64,000 nt of DNA, from contig CAOLHI010001311.1 in NCBI GenBank assembly GCA_948474755.1, positions 763,317 through 827,316 of the forward strand. The letters are read 5' to 3'. Origin of the DNA: Ctenosaura bakeri. Lineage: Eukaryota > Chordata > Lepidosauria > Squamata > Iguanidae. Positions 45,699-57,588 of this stretch are shown here, one piece after another; the first letter of the stretch is position 1; every line of letters begins with the position of its first letter. The notes under the pieces were generated by a model that saw only the letters and a list, made by a program, of their open reading frames with translations, did no database searches and had not been told where the DNA came from. The position numbers were made by a program, and so were the translations under genes.

Positions 45699-45900
45699 GG
45701 CCATTTCCACACTGCACTGTTATAGTGCTATTATTCCACTTTCAACAACCTTTGGAATTTTGGGGTTTGTAGTTTACTATGGCCAAAGAGCTCTCTGGTT
45801 GAGAATTCTAAATGACCCTCACTAAACTGAAAATTCCAGAATTCCATGGGATGTTGAAAGTGGAATAATAGCATTGTAACAGTGTAGCGTGGAAATGACC
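45699..45900. mobile_element. GGCC-ended long palindromic element
   Basis: Ends GGCCATTTCCACACTGCACT and GTGTAGCGTGGAAATGACC. The arms extend inward as one long imperfect palindrome (TTATTCCACTTTCAAC...GTTGAAAGTGGAATAA and AATTTTGGGGTTTG...AAAATTCCAGAATTCC), about 75 bp each. Flanking triplets are ATA and CTA. The arm sequence recurs inside both SPIN-like hATs. Confidence 0.75.
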
Positions 45901-46566
45901 CTAGTGACTGTGTGGTGGTTAGAATGCTGGACTGTGACCTGGGAGATCTACTTTCTTTGTGCAGTGAAAATCACTGAATGACCTTCAGTAACACACTTTT
46001 TTTTAACACTCAGATCCTTCTTGCATCCTTGTTGTGAAGACAAAGTGGGGAAAAGAAGAAGAGGGTCATATATAGTGTCTTGGAGTGAAGAAAAAAACAT
46101 CAGTATAACTAAATTGTCAGGGAAGATCCCCTTCTGTCCACTGCTAGTCATCAAAGGTTGTTAGGATCAGCACCAGAGACAGTGACACTATCATATTAAA
46201 TCAACAATGGCAGTTCTTAATTTTATTACAAATATCACCTTTTTAATGAAGTTTTTCATGACTGCTGGTTGGAATTGTCTCTGGCAGGGAAAACTGAATT
46301 GTTGAATTGGAAAAGTTTATCTAGAACAAGCACTGCAGTAGTGTTTTTAACTTAACTGAAATCATGCTTTCTTTTCAAAAACTTCTGGAGAAGGTTAATC
46401 CACAGCTTCAGATGGCTAACCCTCCAGTAGTTCAACTGATTTAAAAGAAAATAATTTGGTTTGACAGTTCATCTAAACTTTAAACCACTTCTATAATTTG
46501 AATGCACTACTTGGTCCCCCCTACATTTGCCCAGAGGAAGGATGGAGAACCTTTAACCCTCCAGAT

Positions 46567-47364
46567 CAGTGGTTCTCAACCTTCCTAATACAGAACCCCT
46601 TAATACAGTTCCTCATGTTGTGGTGACCCCCAACCATAAAATCATTTTCGTTTTTTTTTTAATTATTATTTATTTAGTTAGTTAGTTAGTTATTTCCAAC
46701 ATCAAATAGATTGGAAACACTGCCCTAAATCACTGCTCGGGATAGACTTCTAATGCCTAAAAACTGGTAACCCTCCCCGCTTTTTTTAAGCACAGAGAGC
46801 GTCCATCAATGCCAGAATTAAGGCAGTAGTTCTAGTTCTGAATGTTGGGTTTCCACAGTTCAAAAAGCCAGTTACTCCCAAAGGCAATGCCAAAACAGCC
46901 CACGTTTTACACGAGGTGCAGGGAGGAAAGGACAGGGAGAGAGGAAAGATGGTGGTGGCATAAGCAGATGCGTTTTGTTTCACTCCGTCCCTTTCTCTCT
47001 CCCTTAAAGGGAGTGTGGACGCTGAACATACAAAAAGCGAGGAATGCAAGACAGTCAGGGTGAAGAACACAACACGTGCATGTGGCAAGCGCCAAGGGTC
47101 CACGCACAACAAAAGCGAGAGGAGAAAGTCATCCTGGCTATTTCTGCACTAGACTGTTAAAGCACTATTATTCCACTTTCACCATCCTATGGAATCCTGG
47201 GGTTTGCAGTTTGAACCCCAGCGCAGGGGTCTCAAAAGTACTGCTCCCATTGGCTGTGAGGCCACCTTCTTTTAAAAGGGGGGGCAGGATTGAGGAGCGG
47301 CGACCCCTGTGAAATGGTTGTTCGACCCCCAAAGGGGTCCCGACCCTCAGGTTGAGAACCACTG
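46567..47364. mobile_element. SPIN-like hAT element, non-autonomous, copy 2
   Basis: Same 15-bp ends as copy 1 (CAGTGGTTCTCAACC / GGTTGAGAACCACTG) and the same interior over its whole 798 bp, with scattered substitutions. Flanks CTCCAGAT and CTCTAGAT are an 8-bp duplication with one change. It sits inside a CCAGATGTTGTTGG-type palindromic repeat. Frames at 46786-47515 on both strands are parallels of those in copy 1 and are element sequence, not genes. Confidence 0.92.
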
Positions 47365-47372
47365 CTCTAGAT

Positions 47373-47455
47373 GCACCAGAGTCAAACTCCCATAGTACCT
47401 TACCATTGGCTATGCTTGGTGGAACTGAGAGGAGTTGTAGACTGAAACATCTAAC
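47373..47455. mobile_element. palindromic repeat, right part, split by hAT
   Basis: CAAACTCCCATAGTACC, ATTGGCTATGCTTGGTGG and GAGAGGAGTTGTAGACTG follow the usual order of the palindromic family. The left arm, AACCCTCCAGAT, precedes the hAT at 46555-46566. Confidence 0.6.
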
Positions 47456-47655
47456 TCCAAGGATGTTCTTGGTCTGGGGTGGTGGCAGTAGCAGAGGGAG
47501 AAGCACCCTCTCCACCTAGCCAACAGCAGCCATCCTTGCCAAGGTCGTTCTTGGCCCAGGATGGTGGTGACAGCAGCAGGAGAAGCAGCACCTAGGGACA
47601 CAAATTCTACACTTGCCCTAGGCACTGTTGAAGCTAGATATGCCACTGGCCAGCT
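47456..47655. repeat. GC-rich interspersed repeat, copy 2
   Basis: Shares CCCAGGATGG and AGCAGCAGGAGAAGCAGC blocks with 41518-41770. Internally it has two related units (GTTCTTGGTCTGGGGTGGTGG and GTTCTTGGCCCAGGATGG). Confidence 0.5.
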
Positions 47656-48614
47656 CTCTGCAACTCTTTCATACATTTAGAATATGCATTCTTTAGAAAT
47701 GAATCTCCTGCTAGACTTGACATCAATCAATCATGATTTTTTTTAATCTAAAAGATCACACATTTAGATATTAGTTACATTTTTAAATGTATGGTTTTAT
47801 GAAAATGAACTATATTATTGATTAGCTGGCATGAAGTCCAAATCTCATAGTACCTAGTAGCATGAATGGAGTCTGGTCCCCCACTATGAATCTAGAAGTC
47901 ACACAATTTATATACAGTGGGGGATAGCCCCTGAAACCCACATTTGTGGTACCAAAAGCCCTTTGACACACTCTTGGTGCCCCCAGACCCTCTCTCATTT
48001 GGGGGGTAATTTTCAGATAATTTTTATGCCCCCCCATGCCAAAAATGTTTGCAAATGTACTGGGCTTCCTTCCTTTACCACAAAACCTCCCAAACCCTAG
48101 CATAACCTTTAAAATCACCCACAAATTAGCAAAGTAGGAACTAGGAAAGACTGATATAACACCAGTACAGCCCAGGAGGGGGAGGAGTGAAAATGCCCCA
48201 TCCCACCTCCAGGTTTCTTACTCCATAATATATAATGGCTAAGTTTGTGATATTACAACGAGCCTGAATTCTGGTTAGATGGAAATATGGCAAGGTGCTG
48301 GCACATGCTTCCTGAGCAGGTAAATATACCATATATGTTCTGTTTGTATTTAGCATATCATGACACCTTAATCCAACACGTTGGTTTGCTTTTCCCTTGA
48401 CTAACAAGAGAAATAAACCACTTATTTGATATGCTTATATTCTGGAAAATACCAAGCATCAATTTTATTTAACTTCATATGAGCACACAGGTAACGGTGC
48501 TACTGAATTGGACTAATGCAGTTAATGCAGACTATTAAAGGATTAGACATATTGCACAATTGAATATGAACCCAATTTATCCAAATGAGAGACATACAAA
48601 TTCAAACTAGCCCA
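47656..48614. other. intron, nothing firmly recognised
   Basis: Includes a C-rich patch (47940-48010). The minus-strand frame 47822-48124 is unassigned. Confidence 0.4.
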
Positions 48615-49118
48615 ACCAAACCAGTTTCTAAGTTTCTTTCTTGAAGGAAGCAATGAATAATTTTAGTAATTTTCTTACCACTGTGAGAGAGTCTTTGAAA
48701 ACCACAGCTTTTGAAGACTATTAAGAAATTCTGGAGTAATTCTGTGCAAAATCCACATATAGATGTTTCACGCAGAAAATAGCATTTGCTATGCAGAATT
48801 ATTTCCTGCATGGAAAAAAAAGAGTTTTCTGCACAGAAAATACTATTTTCTATGCAAATCATCCATGTGCAAATCTTACACAGAATAAATCCACAAGTCT
48901 TCTTTTCTGTGCAGAAAATAATATTTCTTCATACAATTATCATTTTCTGCACAGAAGATACTATTTTCTGCACAAAAGAACCACATGCAAGTTTTGTGCT
49001 GAAGTCATCTCAAACTGCAAAAAAATCTCACCAGATCAGGATACTTTTTTATTCTGGTTCTTGAAAATTTTTTTAAAAAAATGTTTTGTTAATATTAGCA
49101 AATATTCTTTCCATCCCT
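48615..49118. mobile_element. palindrome-rich repeat, copy 2
   Basis: Uninterrupted copy of the family at 31012-31698. At least four units of the type TTTTCTGCACAGAAAATACTA occur between 48770 and 48980, each a near-perfect palindrome (TTTTCTGCACAGAAAA). It closes with AATATTCTTTCCATCCCT. No frame of interest; frames on both strands mirror the palindromes. Confidence 0.6.
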
Positions 49119-52100
49119 CAACAAGTTCACCAAAGCAGACCATGTCCCTTTGCTTCCAACTGGTGTTTGTTGTCACATTTAAACAGTAATTGTGGTTAGG
49201 ATCCAGGGAATTGTAACACGGTAGGTGCACTGTCAAACTCTTCAAAGACCTGGCTCCTTCCAATTTCTTAAAAACCTAGTCTAATATTGGCACAACATTG
49301 GGCACAGCAAGAAGCTAGGAATGGAAGGCATTTAAAAAAAAAAAAAACTCCAAGGTATGAACTCAGTGTGAACTGTCAAACTCATGGTGTCCAAGCCTGG
49401 TTAAACAATCACAAACAGACCTTTAACATTTTGCAAGAACATTGTGAATGGCATCAGTCATTTTTTTAGTTTGGCATTAAAAACACTGAGTTCAATTGGC
49501 TGATACTATAACAGAGGTAAACTCAAAACATCAGTTTCCAATATAATTGCAAAGAGGTGTTTTCTGGACACTGTAAAAAAGCAGTGAGTGAAAAGATAAG
49601 AACTTCTGTTCTGCATTGCACATTTCTGCATTGCACATTTGCATGAGATTTAGCAGTTGCAACTGAGTTTGCTTACTATTTAAAATGTTGTATTGCCCCC
49701 CCCCGCGCCCAAAGCAACTGAATTCCTTCATTCTAGAAGCTAGACTACTGCAAAGTTTCCCTGATTAAACATGGAGGACTCTTTTTTGATACAAAGTTAT
49801 TGTCAAGCTGCCTTATCTCATTTGCTAACCAATCAGCTTGCAGAAAAGAGAATAATTTGAATATTGCTTTCCAAAACAGAATATTCAATACTTTGCTAAG
49901 TTCTTGAAATCTCTTCTTTTTAAAAGTGTGTAAATATGAATGCTGCTTCTATACTAATGGGACAAACTAAATGCTATTAAATTAATATTGTAGTCCTATA
50001 TTGTTATGCCCTTTTTGACCCTGAGGCTCACATGCACCATTAATGGCAGTGATACTGGCAGGAAGTATCACCAAGGGAAGGGGGAGTTTTGGCACTGACA
50101 GGAAACACATGTTGTACATCCCCAGTACAAATACTTATTGTTGAATTAAGCCAAGGATTAATTCCTACTGAACCCACTGGGGGTTACTTCTGAACAGATA
50201 TGTATAGGACTGCGTTACAAAACTTCCATTACAAAGGTTGTGTGTTCTATCAATTAAGATTGCCCAACAACAAAATAAATCAGTATTTTGATTGCAGAAA
50301 GCATTCGTGAGTAAGCCAAATTAAAAGAAAATGTTAAAGATGGACTCACATATTCACAACCAGCAGACAGATTCATGACTCCTTTTTTAAAAGTTATTTT
50401 TATTTCCTACATAGGTTCTAAAGCAGGTGTCATGAAAACACACAATTCAATTTCAAATGTTACAGCAGAAACACAGGAACAGAAAATACAATGGAAAAAA
50501 GCACCAGCCATTTGGATTTTCATTCATCTGCTTCTATCCTAGAGCACTGAATAAGAACCAGCAACCAAGGGCAGGAAGTAAAACAACCAAACAGAGTATG
50601 ATCAACATAAGCACAGAAGCAACAATCAAGCAAACCAAACAATGAGTTTGATCAGTAAAATAATATGTATTCTTCTACAATGATCAGGGGAAAAAAAATA
50701 TTTAGGGTGCTTTTGAAGCAGTCCAAACAATGCACAGGTGGACAGTTGCATCATGAGGAATAGCTACTCCAATATGAAGAACACCTGGCTGAGGCTGATA
50801 TTCTTAACAGTACCACTGGGAATAAGCTGCCCTGATTGCAATTTTTTGCCCAGGCAGAAAACTAAAGAACAAAATAATCAATAGGGCAGCTGCAAGACTC
50901 CTTGAGATTCACCACCTCATGTACAAGAAATGAAATCAACTGATGTAGCTTTCTGTTCAACTACATCAGTGGAAGCCATGAGAAGTATCACTCATCAGGC
51001 CAGTGGTATATATTTTCCTCCATACCACTCTTATTCTTACCAACCAAAGATCTTAAAAAGAATAAGTCATTCCTCTGCAAAGCCAGCAAAAAGTGTTGTT
51101 TGTTAAAAGAAAGGCTCTGCCATAATAAAATCAACTGGGACTCAAAGGTGTCAGGGCATGCCAGTGACACTTCAAAGTGGAAGCAACAGTAGAAATACAC
51201 AGAATTGAACTGAAGGGTACATCAATCAAGTCAAGCATTTTCCACAGAAGCATGTAATTCTAGGCAATAAACCAAGAACAGAAGAAGAAATTTAAAAGCT
51301 CTACTCATGTTAATAAAACTCCCATGACGTAGAACAACTCTCCATACCACTCCTTTCTGAATCCTTCTGATAGTTTAAAACTACTACACTGTAGTATCTC
51401 CAGTTTCCACCTGCCAAGAGCCAAACAGATTCCAAAACCTATGGTAACATCAGGATTCTCTGACAGAGCCAGAAGAACTGACAGGTTCCCATTCTCTGAC
51501 TGTTCTCTGACACAGACTCTCCAACAGTTTGGGTCCCAAAACAGATTCTGAAGCTGGACTGATATGGAGCTGAATAATAAAAGCCCATTTCATCCAAAAG
51601 TGCCGGCAGCTTAACAGCTGCAAACCACTCACTTTCTTATCCAAATGCAGCACATTAGATGCTGGTCTGTAATTACCAGAATGTACTAGTCTTCTTTAAA
51701 AGACAGAGAAGCAGACCAATATGAGAATATTGATGCTGATTTATAAAGGTTAATTGCAAGGATTATCAAAATGCATGCAAAAGTTTTTTGCTTTATATAT
51801 ATGCTAATTGCTACATGAAAGTCATCTTTGGTTATGATTATCTCACTTTCATTAGGAGTCTATTCAAAATTTGAACAGAACAGCATTCTAGCAACAAAGA
51901 CAAAAAGATGTAGCTGTAAGTTTCAAACATAGGAAATGGTGTTTTTAAAGGCAGCAAAAGGTAACAATGTAAAGCAAGGATAGCTTAAGGTTTAATGAGC
52001 AATCTGTATTTTCTGTTAGAGGTCAGGATATAGCAGCTTCTGCATTTATAAGCAGAATGATGTCTCAAGGTGTTTGTGTCTGAAAGGAGCAGCGGGTGAC

Positions 52101-52608
52101 TTAAGAAAGACCCAGGAACACAGCAGAACATGGAAGTCCCATGTACGTCCTATCACTGAACTAAGAAATCAAAACTGAACAGCAGTTTTGATTATTTACG
52201 AGAACAGCTTAACCAATGAACCATGGCAATACAATGTAATATGAAGACATGTTATTAAATAACTGTAGTTTTTGAGAATGCGACTGTACACATAGAGGAA
52301 CAGGTTGAGATAATAAAAGATTTAATGTTCAATTCTGGTTATATTTCAGATTAGTTAAAACTATCAGGTTACAATATTTCCAATAAAAATGGTGGGAATT
52401 CCTTACAACATCATTTTCCCCCCAAAAGAGTGAATAAATGACCACTGTTGTAATAGGAGGAGAGGCTCATGGTATATTGCGGAGTACATATGTACAAGAA
52501 CCCTAGGGACTGGTTGCTAAGACTCTTCTGAAGAAAACTGGACTAGATAGACTATATTCTAACACACCAGAGTCATATATTTAGGATCACTTAACTCAAA
52601 TGAAGTGA
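49119..52608. other. intron, nothing recognised
   Basis: Long AT-rich stretch with a C-run (49696-49707) and A-runs. No repeat family or exon was assigned. Confidence 0.5.
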
Positions 52609-52680
52609 GTTGTGAAAGGTGGAGTTATTTAAGATGAGCTCAAGTCTGTGCTAATCTTAAATAATTCCACTTTTCACAAC
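52609..52680 (+). ncRNA. candidate hairpin RNA (27-bp stem), unproven
   Basis: Arms 52609-52635 and 52654-52680 are complementary over all 27 positions on a plus-strand transcript, counting two G-U wobbles; the loop is 18 nt and can pair further (AGC/GCU). The size is that of a pre-miRNA. It could instead be a very short MITE, as with the MADE1-derived mir-548 family. No expression evidence is available. Confidence 0.35.
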
Positions 52681-55200
52681 AAATAACAACAAATTCACTG
52701 CATTATTCAGAACAACAACAATGGAAGATGTAGACCGTGATTTGCTGTTTGGCTGTATCAGTCATAAAGCATCTGTGCTCTGACTTAACCTGGATTTGAT
52801 TTAATTGAATTCTGTTGATCTCCCTTCTGTCCTGTGATTTTGTTGAGCAAGAACCGTCAAATTTACTTCAAGAAGAATCTGAGGATAAGAGCAAGGAAGC
52901 ATGACTCAGGGGCAGATTCAATACCTGAAATCCTCAGGTGGAGCTTTAAAAGTTCTTTACCTCAAACTCTAGAGAGGTGCTGCCAGTCACTATAACATAC
53001 TCAAGCATTCAGTATAAAGCAGATTATAATAGGCTGGATCCAACAAGAGAAGGTGAGTGATTCTCCTCTCTCTTCTAGGTAACATCAAACTCCATTCCAG
53101 ATAATTGGGAAACTTTCTGGAGCATATTTTCAGTTGGTACTATCATGACCCATATAGCCCAGTATAGATTTGGAAGTCTTACATGGGGTGAGGAAAGGTC
53201 ATGTGTTTTTTCTGGCCTTCCAATCCACCCAAAATTCTTAAAAAAAAGTTTTAAGATATTTCAGGTGAATTTTCCTTCCAAACCCACCCAAAATGCTGAT
53301 AAACAACTCCACAAATGGAAATTTATTTACCCCATAAGAAGAATGCCAAACCTCTCCAAAACAGAATTGACATGCAGTAAAAATTGAAGCCTACGTCAGA
53401 ACAACTGTCCATCCCTTACTTAGAGGCTAAAGAACTAAAGATGCCAACAGAAAAGGTGCTGGAGTCAAGCTCAGTGAAGACTCATTATGCTAGAGCAGAC
53501 CCATTGTACCAAAGGCTGGATCTAAAGATCTAATACTCTTCTTTTTCAGTGTGAACAATCAGAAGAAAGTCCATGGATTCTACCATCTATACTTTCTCTT
53601 AGAGTGGACAAAACAATGACTACTAGATGTCCAAAATCTTGGATCTTCCTCACCCTCATTTATCATCACAATCTCTCTCTCTGTGTGTCTCTCTCAATGT
53701 TGGTTTTATGCTCTTACATTATTTGCTTTGAAATACCAATTCATAATCAAACCTACTTCCTTTCAGCTAATTAAATCTTTCCAAGTGTTCTGACTATAAT
53801 TCAGATACAGTTTCTTTTTGAAAAAAAGATCTGTAAAGTGATCACATTTTCATGTAAAGTGATTAAAACCAAGAATGTTTGAAATGTGGCATTGTGTTGT
53901 ACTGAAATTACATCAACACACACAATGGGAAGGATTTATACAGATAGCAGCAATTATCTGTTTTCTCAGCTGAGCAGAATGAAATTCAGAAAAATGATTA
54001 TGGCTTCAACATCAATGCAATATTCATGTATCTGCTTAACAGGCTGCTTCTGATGGTCTCATTTGTTTCTTTTGAACAAGTGAGCAAAAAGATTTCAAAA
54101 GATTATGATTGTTTAAGATTTAAAAAAAATAGATGAATAAGATACGTGACCAAGGTACTTTAAGTAAAGAACAGAATCTAGCAGCATTTCCCCTTTTTAC
54201 ACAGTATCAGAAAAATGATATACTGTGCTACTAAAGGCACAAAGCAACGCCTGATAAAAAGTTCTTTGTTATCCTAAGTGGTAGCCACTGATTAGGACAG
54301 CCCTTTTTCATGCTCAAATGAGTACAGTAAATGGCATTAGAAGTCTTGATGATCAAATTACTACATTTGTGCACAACAGTTGGATTATAGATGATATGAG
54401 ATATTGCCAGACGCTAATGGAAGAATTATTCCAGATAAAAAAAATAACAGATTTTCCTGGGAATGATTACTGGCCAAGGCCATGGGTAACAAGTAGTTAA
54501 TGTTGCAAAGCTCTCCAAATGTTACAAAAATAGGAAAGTCCTCTTTTCCCCTCCATCTGTCAGATTGCTTCTATTGATTATGGGATCAGTACCTGTCAAA
54601 CTAGTACTTACTTGGCATTTTTAATGGTACAGTTTGGTCCTTGTGATACCTGACAAAGTACGTCAGATGTTTTTGCCATATTATTCCTTAAAAGAAATCT
54701 TACCAATGTTGATATGATGGTAGCGGGGGGAATACTAAAATCACCCACTCCACTTCTTAGACACCACACCTTGGCCATCTACTACCTCTGTGGCTTGTTA
54801 GGAACTGAGAAATATTAGACACACACACTGTTCATTTAGGTTTAAATCCAATCGCTAGTCCTGATTAGAGTAAATCCATTGCATCTATAGGCTTTACATA
54901 GCTGCAGACTTATTCTGCAGTTGACCCAGCAAATCTAATCTTGTTGACACAAGCAAGTGGATTTAGGTTTTAATGCCTTTCTTTGACCCATATACATAAT
55001 AACCACGTTTTAATATGATATGCACATTCTTACACAGGACATTGAGCATTAAGCTGAATGGACCTCTTGTCTACCTTCCTCTGTCAACATTGTGATTTGC
55101 TTCTGCTGCAGTCCTCCTTCTCACTGTCCCAGATCTTCAACCAGTCATAGAATTGATTCTACTTACTACTGTAACAAAGATGCAGCCCACTAGTGAAGAG
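52681..55200. other. intron, nothing recognised
   Basis: AT-rich sequence, unassigned. Short CT/GT run near 53670-53690. Confidence 0.5.
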
Positions 55201-55643
55201 CAATGATTTTTAACCTGGAGTCCACAGGCCTCCTGGGGGGCCACAACATCCTCACAGGGGGTCTGAAAAGGCTTGAAGAGCTCTTATGAGTTTTTTACAG
55301 TTAAAACCGAAAGAAGGAAAATGAGTGGACAGGCAGATAGCTAATCATACCTTGATCTCAAACAGCAGGAATTTGGTGACAGAATCATTTGTACAAAGTT
55401 TCATTATAATATCTCAGACTGTTCCAAAGTTATGAAACTGTTCAACAGCAAAAAATTGTAATCAGCACTTACAATTTCTGCACACTGGGAGAACATGCAA
55501 ATGAATGATGCTCAGTGGCTGACAGAAAGCATGTGACATTTCTGGCTACCACACCTACAGCTAGAAGCAGCCTTGAATTCAGACGTAGTGGCCTCTAGTA
55601 CAAAAAAAAGTGTCCATGATAAAGAAAAGTTTAAGAACTACTG
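55201..55643. mobile_element. hAT-like element, decayed
   Basis: Ends CAATGATTTTTAACCTGGAG and AAGTTTAAGAACTACTG are an eroded form of CAGTGGTTCTTAACCT. Flanks GTGAAGAG and GTACAGAG agree at six of eight positions. The interior GAGTCCACAGGCCTCC, then GGGGGTCTGAAAAGG is a known style of hAT subterminal region. 443 bp, non-coding. Confidence 0.7.
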
Positions 55644-57588
55644 GTACAGAGTGTAAAAATGTACATACAAAATTGTATATACTTTTTAGTGTTGGATATA
55701 GTGACAACATCACACGGTTATAGCATAACATTGAAGAGCATCAAGCATCCACTTGCCAAGACAGTTTCTTTAGAAATGGTTTGACTAAGCTTCATTTAAC
55801 GGTAAATTTAAAGGTAAGTTTTGACTGATGTCTTGATTTCCAGTTAAAAGAAGCACACAACATAAACGATTGAGATTATGTCATCTGACTTCCCAGTTAG
55901 GAGATATTTGTTCATAAATTAAAGGAGCAAAATTCAGAGGAGACATGTGGCAGCAAACCACTCATAAAAGAGCTTATTCACAAAAGTCTAAATCAGTGAG
56001 ATCACAGGATATTTTTAAAAAAGAGAGTGATGAAGTGGAAATTCATGCTGAAAAAATGTTTATCATTGAAGCAATTCCTCAGGTTATTATAAACAGTAAT
56101 TTTATTTTAAGTAAAGTATAAAGTATCTTCACACCAAGTTTTGTATTCTTCTCTAACACTGTATTATTTATTTACTTATTAGACCCCACATTCCCCCCTA
56201 ATGTGAGAACTACATGATTATATGAAATATAGTTCTATAGTTTAAAATCTAGACTACAAAGGCATACTGTAGAACATTCAAAATTGATTTACAAATGTCC
56301 TTCAAATGCAATCTAAATAAAATGATGTGTCAAAGACATGGAATAAGCACTTAACCTTCATGAAACATTAGTTTCTGCAGATTCTTGTGCTTGGTTAGCA
56401 TATGTCAAATTGTCTCTCTAAAAATGAACCGAAATGCAACATTTTCACTGCAAATGTTACCTTTCAGTTCAAAAGCCTTGGAACTTGGAAGGCCGAGGAC
56501 TCCATCAAATAGATCATAAAAAATAAATAAGTTAATGCATCATGAAAAATAGAAAAGCTTCTGCAAAGCTTCTGAATCTTTTGGCAGGGGAGAAAGGTTC
56601 TAGATATATACCTGTACATATTTAAGTTACTTCCATCCTACTTAATTCATTTAATAATCTTTATGCAAGATAGTAATCTTCGTACTCAAAATTAGCAACA
56701 AGACAATTTCATCAGCAAATTAATTGGTATCTTCTTTTTGCAAAGACCCAAACCCCTCAAAGTGTAAGAATAATAGCCATTATTCCCCAACTCAATTTAT
56801 TACAATGTAATAATGTAGACCGATGATTTATTGTGTACAATCTCATTGTAACAAATCAAATGTAAAGCATAATTTGGAAGTTTTTAGCCCCAAGCACAAA
56901 AAAATATGAAATGAATATATGCAACTTACATTTCCTGCTAAATATCAAATCAAGTTTTCTTTTCTTAGAATTATAATATTTGTCATAGTTTCAGTAAGAC
57001 ACAACAGCTGGAATTCTTTTAGTAAGTCCCAGCTAGAGTAGACACAAAAATTAGAGTAGACACATTAAATCTACCTGTTGAATGGTGAGTAAAAGTTAGA
57101 CTTAGAGTAGTGTTAACTTTTGAGGGGGGAAAATACATTAAGATTCAACCTGCTTTTCCAAGAAATTAATTGGTGAGATGTCATTAAACTGCTAGCATTC
57201 TGTTGTTGCTTTAGTTGATGCCATGGGCTTATATTATAGTTGAAGGATTTCCATGTGCCATAAGACACAAAGGTGAGCTTTTAAAAAAAATCTTAAGTAT
57301 GGACTTACTTAAAGCATGGACTTACTGTCCAGTAAATGTACTTGTCTCTGTTTTCCTCATAATTGTGTTTGGATATAAATTGGACTTTTCAGGTTGGACT
57401 TCTTGGTGAACTAAATGCATTTTTTCCTCTTTTTCCAAAGATATGGGATTAACCTTCTGTTTCAAATTTCACTGACTCTTGATTTCAGTCTTCAAGTAAC
57501 TTAATACACTTCAGTTCAAATAATAGATAGGGACTTATGCAACATGAGGCATTGTGGGGGCGGGGAAGGACCCACTTTTGCTGGCCTC
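55644..57588. other. intron, nothing firmly recognised
   Basis: AT-rich. A LINE-tail-like TATTTATTTACTTATTAGACC occurs near 56164, without other support. Confidence 0.45.

Noticed and set aside
48602..49189. Cysteine-containing frames on both strands (repeated FCAEN-like phrases) suggesting a short repeat protein
   Set aside because: The repeats are translations of the TTTTCTGCACAGAAAA palindrome array, present on both strands equally.
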